Assembly: GCA_022793675.1 (NCBI GenBank)
Contig: JAAWDH010000034.1
Span: forward strand, 1-58,525
Direction of reading: 5' to 3'
From: Oscillospiraceae bacterium
GTDB taxonomy: Bacteria; Bacillota; Clostridia; Oscillospirales; Ruminococcaceae
Length of the DNA: 58,525 nt
Below are positions 52,869 to 58,525 of this stretch, in pieces (within the stretch, counting starts at the first letter, position 1; each line of letters opens with the position of its first letter). The translations under genes and the position numbers were made by a program. The notes under the pieces are model-generated. The model had not been told where the DNA came from. It saw only the letters and a program-made list of their open reading frames with translations, and made no database searches.

Positions 52869-53591
52869 ATGGTATACCAAAGCGCCCCCTGGCAGGCGAG
52901 GCAAAGCCTGCTGATTGGGGAGGAAGGCTGCGGGCGGCTCGCCGGCGCTTCCATCGCCGTGATTGGTTTAGGCGGTGTCGGCGGCGCTGCCGTTGAAGCG
53001 CTGGCACGGGCGGGGGTAGGCCGGCTCATCCTGATGGACCACGACCAAATCAGCCTGACCAACATCAACCGCCAGCTGCTGGCGACGAGGGAGACGGTGG
53101 GGATGCAAAAGACCGAAGCCGCCGCAGCGCGGGTAAAGAGCATCAACCCCGGCTGCCAAACAGAGCTGCTGCCGGTTTTTTACAGCCCCGAAACTGCCGA
53201 AGCGCTGTTTTCGCTGGAATTTGGGCTGCTGATCGACTGCATCGACACCGTGACCGCCAAGCTCGACCTAGCCGTGCAGTGCAAAGCGCGCGGCATCCGC
53301 GAACTAGCCTGCCTGGGCACCGGCAACCGGCTCGACCCCGGCGCCTTCCGGATGGGGGATATCAGCGAGACCGCCAAAGCCGGCGGCGACGGGCTTGCGC
53401 GGGTGATGCGGCGGGAACTGCGCCGCCGCGGGATTGAAAAAGCGCGCGTCCTCTACTCCACTGAACCGCCCAGGAAAACCGTTATCGCCGAAGGCGGGCG
53501 CTATGCCCCCGGCAGCATTTCGGTCTGTCCGCCGGCCGCAGGCTACCTGCTGGCCGCCGACGCAATCTCCTATTTTCTGGCAAGGGACTAG
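52869..53591 (+). CDS. tcdA: tRNA threonylcarbamoyladenosine dehydratase
   Basis: 240 residues from ATG 52869. ThiF/MoeB/E1-like fold: SIAVIGLGGVGGAAVEALAR nucleotide loop, DHDQISLTNINRQLLA, GMQKTEAAAARV and DCIDTVTAKLDL. TcdA cyclises t6A37 to ct6A in tRNAs reading ANN codons. Its stop lies only four bases from the stop of the convergent mntP gene, with no room for a separate terminator. Confidence 0.92.
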   Translation: MVYQSAPWQARQSLLIGEEGCGRLAGASIAVIGLGGVGGAAVEALARAGVGRLILMDHDQISLTNINRQLLATRETVGMQKTEAAAARVKSINPGCQTELLPVFYSPETAEALFSLEFGLLIDCIDTVTAKLDLAVQCKARGIRELACLGTGNRLDPGAFRMGDISETAKAGGDGLARVMRRELRRRGIEKARVLYSTEPPRKTVIAEGGRYAPGSISVCPPAAGYLLAADAISYFLARD

Positions 53592-53595
53592 CTGT

Positions 53596-54153
53596 TCAAA
53601 AAAAGAGGTGCTCAATTAAAATTTTTGTCCCCATCAGGATCAAAATCACACCGCCTGCCAGCTCCGCCTTAGACTTAAACCGCACCCCGAACAGGTTGCC
53701 GATCCGCACCCCGGCCATCGACAGCAGCAGCGTCGTTACGCCGATAAAGCTTACCGCCGGCACAATCTGCACCCGCAAAAAGGCAAACGTCACCCCCACC
53801 GCCAGCGCGTCGATGCTGGTGGCCACCGCCAGCGGCAGCATTGCCTTAAAACCCACCGAAGCGCTGCCCGTTTCCTCTTCTTTGGACAGCGCCTCCCGTA
53901 TCATATTGAAGCCGATAAGCCCTAACAGCACAAACGCGATCCAGTGGTCAAGCGCCGTAATCTTGCTTTCAAACTGCGCCCCGACAAAATAGCCCAAAAG
54001 CGGCATCGCCGCCTGGAAACCGCCGAAATAAAGCCCGATGACCAGCGCCTTTTTCCAGCTCATGCGCTCAAACGCCATCCCCTTGCACACCGACACCGCA
54101 AAGGCGTCCATTGAAAGCCCTACCGCAACGATAAAAAGTTCAAAAAGTCCCAT
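53596..54153 (-). CDS. mntP: Manganese efflux pump MntP
   Basis: 185 residues from ATG 54153 (RBS GGAGGAG). Six TM helices in two repeats, each with the acidic motif: LSMDAFAVSVCKG in helix 1 and SIDALAVGVTFAFL in helix 4. It exports Mn2+. The leader is a yybP-ykoY riboswitch, which senses Mn2+ and turns the gene on, a known pairing. Confidence 0.95.
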   Translation of the reverse strand: MGLFELFIVAVGLSMDAFAVSVCKGMAFERMSWKKALVIGLYFGGFQAAMPLLGYFVGAQFESKITALDHWIAFVLLGLIGFNMIREALSKEEETGSASVGFKAMLPLAVATSIDALAVGVTFAFLRVQIVPAVSFIGVTTLLLSMAGVRIGNLFGVRFKSKAELAGGVILILMGTKILIEHLFF

Positions 54154-54181
54154 TTCTATGCTCCTCCACCATATTTCTTCC

Positions 54182-54305
54182 AAAAAGGAAGACCCGCCCG
54201 CGGAAAATGTCCGCAGACAGGTCTCGCCATTTCAAGCAAAGCCAGAACGAATTCAGTATGTTGGCCAAGCTGCGCTAAAAGCGCCGGCTACTCCCCTATC
54301 CTGTA
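54182..54305 (-). ncRNA. yybP-ykoY manganese riboswitch
   Basis: Minus strand: GGGGAGTAGC (54296-54287), CCAACATACTGA (about 54264-54253) and GGCGAGACC (54228-54220) are the conserved elements of this class. A terminator helix AGACC...GGTCT followed by TTCCTTTTT ends at about 54182. Mn2+ binding would prevent termination and allow mntP expression. Confidence 0.93.
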
Positions 54306-54312
54306 CCCTTCT

Positions 54313-54341
54313 ATCCTAGCAGAACCGCATCCATTTGTCAA
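54313..54341 (-). promoter_or_regulatory. Promoter of mntP
   Basis: TTGACA (54341-54336), 17-bp spacer, TAGGAT (54318-54313). Confidence 0.82.
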
Positions 54342-54384
54342 GCCTTTTTTGAGGGTACAGGAATGCGGGGTTGTAGGAGTACAA

Positions 54385-55214
54385 TAGATGTTGGACAGGG
54401 AGAGGAAAAAAGAGAAAGATATAGAAAGATGAGGCCAAATCGGTTAAAATGGAGTTACCACACAACATCTACCCGAAAGGAGACCTCATCTCTCATGAAT
54501 ATTAGTATAACACAAGACATGAAGTACCGTCAATGCCCTATGAGCAGATGACTTACCCGGGCCAGCGAGTGCAGATCGACGTGAAGGTTGTGCCGTTGAA
54601 TTGTTGAGCTGACCGCAATCAGCGTCTTTTCCAATAACCGCCATAGATGAGTTTACTCGTTTGCGATTCCTGGGGGCCTACCCAGAGCAGTCGACCTACT
54701 CTTCTGCCGACTTCCTGAAAAAGCAGCTGCCTGGTTTAAGCATCATGGGATAAGGATCAAATGTGTACAGACAGACAATGGCAGCGAATTTACCAATCGA
54801 TTCACAACAACCAGAGATAAACCAACTCTTTTTGAACAGACAGCAGCTCAGTTGAACATCCGCCACAAGCTCATTCGTCCTTATACTCCCAGACATAATG
54901 GCAAAGTTGAACGCAGTCACCGTGAAGGCCAACGGCGTTTCTATGAAACTCATTCCTTCTATTCTCTCGACGACTTTAAGAAACAGCTTTCCGCCTACCT
55001 TTACCGTTCTAACTCCAGACCTATGCGCCCTCTATCTTGGCTCTCTCCTCTTGAAAAACTTTCTGCTTGCTCTGTCTAATATCATTGACAATCCTACAGT
55101 TTCTCCAATTCCCAATTCGCTTTTGTGTTCCTCAAGGTGAAAATATCCTTGTAATTCCCACCCCCTGCGGGGGCGGGAACACGAAAAAGAATTGGGACTT
55201 CTCCAATATCTACA
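54385..55214 (+). pseudogene. IS481-family transposase, decayed insertion sequence
   Basis: Readable fragments in shifting frames: MPYEQMTYPGQRVQIDVKVV followed by an internal TGA, DEFTRLRFLGAYPEQSTYSS, CVQTDNGSEFTNRF and LIRPYTPRHNGKVERSHREG, the last two being the DDE integrase core with Asp and Glu. At least one stop and two frameshifts break it and the N-terminal helix-turn-helix is gone. The ends TAGATGTTGGACAG (54385) and CTTCTCCAATATCTA (near 55200-55212) look like eroded terminal inverted repeats. Not functional. Confidence 0.85.
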
Positions 55215-55282
55215 CATTATTTTCATCTTAAACGGATAGCAGAGGCGTTTCATAGGAAATTTTAAGCCTAACGAATTGCATC

Positions 55283-55311
55283 TTGACAAGTAACGCAAAA
55301 TGCGTTACAAT
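55283..55311 (+). promoter_or_regulatory. Toxin-antitoxin promoter with overlapping operator
   Basis: TTGACA (55283-55288), 17-bp spacer, TACAAT (55306-55311). A perfect palindrome GTAACGCA-AAA-TGCGTTAC (55290-55308) fills the spacer and touches the -10, as expected for autoregulation by the antitoxin. Confidence 0.85.
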
Positions 55312-55332
55312 ACTCATAAAGGAGTGATCAAT

Positions 55333-55638
55333 ATGGAGAAAACCGCAACTTTAAATCTTCGAATAAATCCTTCTACAAAACAGCAAGCAGAAGAAATCTT
55401 ACAGCAGCTTGGCATTCCTATGGCCACTGCTATTGACATGTACCTGCGGCAGATTGCCTTAACTGGCAGCATTCCCTTTCCACTCACCCTCCCAAAGGCT
55501 CCCGCTTCAATCAATGCAGATTCAATGACCATTGAGCAGCTTCGCGCAGAACTGCTGGCAGGTTTTGAAGATATGCAGAATGGTCGGGTTCAGAACGCCT
55601 CGTCAGCTTTTGAACGCTTTAGGGAAACACATTCATGA
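55333..55638 (+). CDS. RelB/DinJ-family antitoxin
   Basis: 101 residues from ATG 55333 (AAAGGAG 8 nt upstream). An N-terminal ribbon-helix-helix (ATLNLRINPSTKQQAEEILQ, LGIPMATAIDMYLRQIA) is followed by a toxin-binding tail. It binds the operator overlapping its promoter and neutralises the next gene product. The toxin ATG overlaps its TGA by four bases. Confidence 0.9.
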   Translation: MEKTATLNLRINPSTKQQAEEILQQLGIPMATAIDMYLRQIALTGSIPFPLTLPKAPASINADSMTIEQLRAELLAGFEDMQNGRVQNASSAFERFRETHS

Positions 55639-55958
55639 AACAATATAACGTAAAAATTACGGATCGAGCCTTAGCAGATATGGAAATGATCTATGGCTAT
55701 ATTGCTGATACGCTTAATGCTCCAATAGCAGCTATAAGGCAATACAATCGTATTGCAAAAGGAATCGAATCCCTCAATAGTTTCCCTTATCGATGTCATC
55801 TATTTGATTCTGAACCTGAACATACCATGGGGTTACGTCAATTGTTGGTCGACAATTATTCCGTTATTTACACCATAAACGAGGATATTGTAACTGTGCT
55901 TCGCGTTTTATACAGTGCGTCAGATATCAGCGCTTGTCTGCTGGGGGATATGGACTGA
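55635..55958 (+). CDS. RelE/ParE-family toxin
   Basis: 107 residues. VKITDRALADMEMIYGYIAD, FPYRCHLFDSE, GLRQLLVDNYSVIYTI and VTVLRVLYSASD match the RelE/ParE fold of the plasmid-stabilisation type. It is either a gyrase poison (ParE) or an mRNA interferase; the tail suggests the YafQ/ParE side but this is not certain. Confidence 0.88.
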   Translation: MKQYNVKITDRALADMEMIYGYIADTLNAPIAAIRQYNRIAKGIESLNSFPYRCHLFDSEPEHTMGLRQLLVDNYSVIYTINEDIVTVLRVLYSASDISACLLGDMD

Positions 55959-56290
55959 CCACTACTTGACCACCATCTCTGCAATCTCGTCAAATTCCCA
56001 TCGCTGCGCAGTTTATACCTTCTTCATCTTCCCTTTCATTTTTGTCTACAACCACCGAAAAAACCCATCATTAGACCTTTTCTCTTTGTCTGCCTGTATC
56101 AGTATATGGATTCGGAGCATTTCCAGCCTGTGCAGGAAATGCCGGAAGAGGTGCTGAAGACTTTGGTGCGGTAACCTGACAGCTTTAACATCAAAAAACC
56201 TTAAAGCGGCATGGCTTTGGTCATGCCGCTTCAGCCTATTCTATGCGAAACAAGACATTTTCAGCAGATGCCTTATTTCCGCAAAAAATG
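55959..56290. other. Low-GC scar without an intact gene
   Basis: No complete gene. A 29-codon open tail on the plus strand (reading YMDSEHFQPVQEMPEEVLKT then LVR-stop, about 56086-56175) looks like the end of a lost gene. A terminator closes the stretch on the right. Confidence 0.4.
56196..56230 (-). terminator. Terminator after the flavin reductase gene
   Basis: AGCGGCATG, 8-nt loop, CATGCCGCT followed on the minus strand by TTAAGGTTTTTT. Confidence 0.8.
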
Positions 56291-56848
56291 CTATTTTAGT
56301 TGTGCACCGTCTTTAAAGGCGCTGCCAGCGCGTTCACCGAAGGCATAATACCCGGCGGTTACGCTATCAAAGATGATGGGATGAAATTTTGTAAGGTCAA
56401 CTTTGCCGTCTTCACCGAGTACCCGCTCGTCCACGCTGACATTGACGATTCTGCCGATATATTTGCTGCCGTCGACAATCTCTTTCAGCTCGCACTCCAA
56501 CGTGACCGGCAGCTCGTTGATAATCGGCGCGTTGACCAACCCGCTTTTTGTCGTGGTAAACCCGGCCTTTTCCATTTTCTGCGGCTCATTTTTTGCGGAC
56601 ACCAGCCCCACATAATCACAGGCCGCTAAATGCTCGACATCGGCCATACTGACGGTAAAAGCTTTTATGGCAGCGATATTTTCAGTTGTTTTGTGGTTGG
56701 ACATATCGATCATAATCTCATCCCGGCCGCAGATGCCGCCCCAGGCAGCGTTCATCGCATTGGGCCTGCCATTTTCGTCATAGGTAGCGACAATAAGGAC
56801 AGGTTGGGGGTAAAGTATAGGTTGTGCGCCAAAATTTTTTCTGCTCAT
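56291..56848 (-). CDS. Flavin reductase-like FMN-binding protein
   Basis: 185 residues from ATG 56848 (AAAGGAG). LYPQPVLIVATYDENGRPNA, NAAWGGICGRDEIMIDM and CDYVGLVSAKNEPQKMEKAG match the flavin reductase/HpaC-like split barrel seen in Clostridia and methanogens. It would bind FMN and transfer electrons; partner unknown. It begins 20 nt after a broken aldo/keto reductase gene, so it is the intact survivor of a former operon. Confidence 0.87.
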   Translation of the reverse strand: MSRKNFGAQPILYPQPVLIVATYDENGRPNAMNAAWGGICGRDEIMIDMSNHKTTENIAAIKAFTVSMADVEHLAACDYVGLVSAKNEPQKMEKAGFTTTKSGLVNAPIINELPVTLECELKEIVDGSKYIGRIVNVSVDERVLGEDGKVDLTKFHPIIFDSVTAGYYAFGERAGSAFKDGAQLK

Positions 56849-56868
56849 AAAAAACACTCCTTTAAGTT

Positions 56869-57287
56869 TTATCTATGCAGTCCTGTGATCATTTCTACGA
56901 CTGCTGGGTCATAGTGAGAGAAGAATAAGCCCTCGCCCTCGTCCAGCGTCTGGATAGCGGCCATATCTTCCACGCTCAGCGTGAAGTCAAAAACCGCGAA
57001 ATTCTGCTCCATACGCTCCTTGTGAGTTGATTTCGGGATAACCGCTACATTGCTCTGAATCAGGAAACGCAAAGCGGTTTGGGCCGCAGTTTTTCCATAT
57101 TTTGCACCAATTTCGGTGAGCACGGGGTTAGCAAAGAAGTCCTTCCGGCCTTCAGCAAATGGCCCCCAACTTTCATGCTGCACGCCGTATTTTTCCATAT
57201 ATTCGTGAGCCTTTTTCTGCTGCTGGAAGACATGAGTCTCCACCTGGTTGACAGCAGGTTTAACCTCAACGAATTGCAGAGGTCGAC
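56869..57287 (-). pseudogene. Aldo/keto reductase, C-terminal fragment
   Basis: About 139 codons matching the second half of an aldo/keto reductase: FVEVKPAVNQVETHVFQQQK, ESWGPFAEGRKDFF, TAAQTALRFLIQSNVAVIPK and LSVEDMAAIQTLDEGEGLFF. The first half, with the catalytic Asp/Tyr/Lys, is missing. The frame runs out of a different gene (esterase) at about 57287, so this is a deletion joint. Confidence 0.82.
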
Positions 57288-58069
57288 CAGTCGGTCGGGA
57301 TAAAAATCAGAGTACCCTATGTACTGCATGATGACGACGCCGGGCTTGGGACAGTCTGATGCACCGAAGGCTACGGTGCCATAAGAACCAAGACAGGCTG
57401 CCATCCTTGCGCCTGCCGATCCGCCCCACAGAGAATAGGATGCCGTGTCCACCTCCAGTTCGTCAGCATATTCATGGATAAACGCAATCGCCTGTGCCAA
57501 ATCTTCACAAGCGGTCTGCGCACCAGGACGATAAATCAGCGCAAAAGCATTGTACCCCTTTTTGCTCAATTCCAACGCGTGAGGGAAACTGTCATGCATT
57601 GCTCTAACATAGGCAAAACCACCGCCAACACTGCAGACAGCAAATTTTGCTCCCGGCTCTCCTTTGAAGAAAAACAGGCTGGTATCCTTTTTATCAGGAT
57701 CGGAGGCTTTTTCCTCCTCGGTGTAGATATCGTAGAAAATCTGCCGGCCTGCTTCTGCCTGAGCATACATTGTGTTTACAATTTCTACAGTTTTATCAGA
57801 GTCAATATTATTAATCTCAATTCTTCAAGGGTGTCACCACTGTAATAGCTGGAGTTTGTCGGAAAAATTAACCGCCCATAGCCGTCAAAAAGGGACTCTT
57901 TTGCAACATCAGAAATTTTCGTTTTACGGGTTCAGAACTGTAAAACAGGCACTGTCACACGCTCACTTTCTTTCGTCAGGCCGATGGCTGCTTCGGAAGG
58001 CCGAGTGGTTCTTCTGCCGCAGGACACCAGCAGGATCATGACAAAAACAACTGTAAAGAATTTTTTCAT
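57288..58069 (-). pseudogene. Secreted alpha/beta-hydrolase (esterase-like) lipoprotein, broken
   Basis: Starts at ATG 58069 with a lipoprotein signal (MKKFFTVVFVMILLVSC). Homologous reading continues through an in-frame TGA at about 57935 and a frameshift near 57805, then AVCSVGGGFAYVRAMHDSFP, FALIYRPGAQTACEDLAQ and the nucleophile elbow LWGGSAGARMAA. After GYSDFYPDRLVDL it runs into the aldo/keto reductase fragment, losing its own end. Catalytic His and possibly Asp are therefore absent. Confidence 0.8.
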
Positions 58070-58208
58070 CCTTATCATCCTTTTAAAAAATTTCCTCTTT
58101 ATTATAGGCTGCAGAAAAGGTATTGGGAAGTGCAGATTGGTATATAAGCTTATACCTCTGGGTTATAAAAACAGCTGATGAAAATACTGAATGTGTGCTG
58201 CATATATT

Positions 58209-58247
58209 AAAAGCTCCCCGAAACGTCAGTGAACCTTCAGGGGCTTT
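58209..58247. terminator. Bidirectional terminator
   Basis: AAAAGCTCCCCGAA and TTCAGGGGCTTTT form the stem; T-runs on both strands. Confidence 0.75.
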
Positions 58248-58269
58248 TGGTTTTGAAAATCGAGGGGTA

Positions 58270-58452
58270 TTACAGATTTTCATCCGGTTTTGTGGGTAGA
58301 AGCTGGGCAGCGGGCTTTTGGAAATCAGCGCCCCCCAGGCCCGATACCGCGCCCTCTGCCAGCCGGCAGCCCTCCGCCACACGGTTGAAAAACCAGAAGA
58401 TGAACACATAAGGCAGGTTAGGGAGCAGGATTTTCTTTACATCCAGTTTCAC
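58270..58452 (-). pseudogene. VirD4/TraG-like coupling protein, N-terminal fragment (ICE remnant)
   Basis: GTG 58452 overlaps the TGA of the gene before it. The 60-residue reading starts MKLDVKKILLPNLPYVFIFW then FFNRVAEGCRLAEGA, as I recall for the first membrane segment of the Tn1549-type VirD4 coupling protein. After residue about 35 the likeness ends and a stop comes within 25 codons, where about 550 more residues are expected. Confidence 0.65.
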
Positions 58453-58525
58453 AGTTCAACGCCCCCTTTCTCCCGGTTTTTGGCGGTATCCCGCGTCAGG
58501 TTCTTTGCAATCTCCTTGAAATGGG
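58450..58525 (-). CDS. C-terminal end of an ICE gene (possibly PcfB/DUF3801), 5' part outside window
   Basis: The last 24 residues (HFKEIAKNLTRDTAKNREKG then GVEL) enter from the right edge and stop with a GTGA overlap at the VirD4 fragment. In Tn1549-like elements a PcfB-type gene has this position. Only the tail is visible. Confidence 0.45.

Overview
This window looks like a chromosomal segment of a GC-rich, low-GC-phylum Firmicute, most likely a gut member of the Clostridia (Oscillospiraceae-like). The reasons are Gram-positive-style ribosome binding sites (AGGAGG/GAAAGGA), near-consensus SigA promoters that nearly all have a 17-bp spacer, and Firmicutes-type RNA switches: tandem c-di-GMP-I riboswitches, a T-box, a PyrR attenuator and a yybP-ykoY manganese riboswitch. 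A probable 6S RNA sits before a tcdA/yrvM-like gene. Clostridial families (DUF4364, DUF1292, DUF362-ferredoxin, a SigH-like sigma factor) are present, and there is a Tn1549-like conjugation remnant at the right edge. This taxonomic placement is inference; no rRNA gene lies in the window.

Layout. 1-3.1 kb: the 5' part of a secreted surface protein behind two c-di-GMP riboswitches, then an AP2-domain DNA-binding protein with palindromes around its leader. 3.1-7.1 kb: a T-box-controlled operon (Lrp regulator, aminotransferase, DUF362-ferredoxin, ispE). 7.4-11.2 kb: rimM-trmD, an HPr-like protein, a flavin/PNPOx-fold protein and a MATE exporter. 11.5-18.4 kb: late cobalamin genes (cobO, an unknown gene, cbiP, cobD, cbiB) behind a membrane-anchored AraC regulator. 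18.6-26.7 kb: an exonuclease, nagA, grpB-like and hisS, three tandem cyclophilins (two of them lipoproteins), DUF4364. 26.9-34.7 kb: the pyrimidine operon pyrR-pyrC-pyrF-carA-carB. 34.8-39.3 kb: a zinc-ribbon protein, a sigma factor, a conserved unknown, an isochorismatase-fold protein, an RNA methyltransferase, RidA. 39.6-44.3 kb: a DeoR regulator divergent from the rhamnose genes rhaBAD. 44.4-49.9 kb: an ABC-F ATPase, a CPBP protease, a double Nudix protein, asparaginase. 50.1-54.3 kb: a VanZ-like protein, a large non-coding region that appears to encode a ~1.1-kb structured RNA, DUF1292, 6S RNA, tcdA, mntP. 54.4-58.5 kb: a lower-GC scar region with a dead IS481-type transposase, a RelBE/ParE toxin-antitoxin pair, a flavin reductase, broken aldo/keto reductase and esterase genes and an ICE fragment.

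Three things stand out. First, a family of 90-375-bp modular intergenic repeats occurs at 11 places. It is built from the same blocks in different combinations and mostly abuts gene 3' ends; at two loci its first block supplies the last codons (YDAF-stop) of the upstream protein. Second, the minus strand from about 51970 to 50838 has its own promoter and no credible protein. It contains five tandem ~95-nt units with a shared core plus long-range helices, consistent with a large structured RNA or a giant leader of the VanZ-like gene. Third, CarA has lost all three glutaminase triad residues (Gly247, Arg330 and Ile332 where Cys, His and Glu are expected), so carbamoyl phosphate is probably made from ammonia or from glutamine hydrolysed elsewhere.
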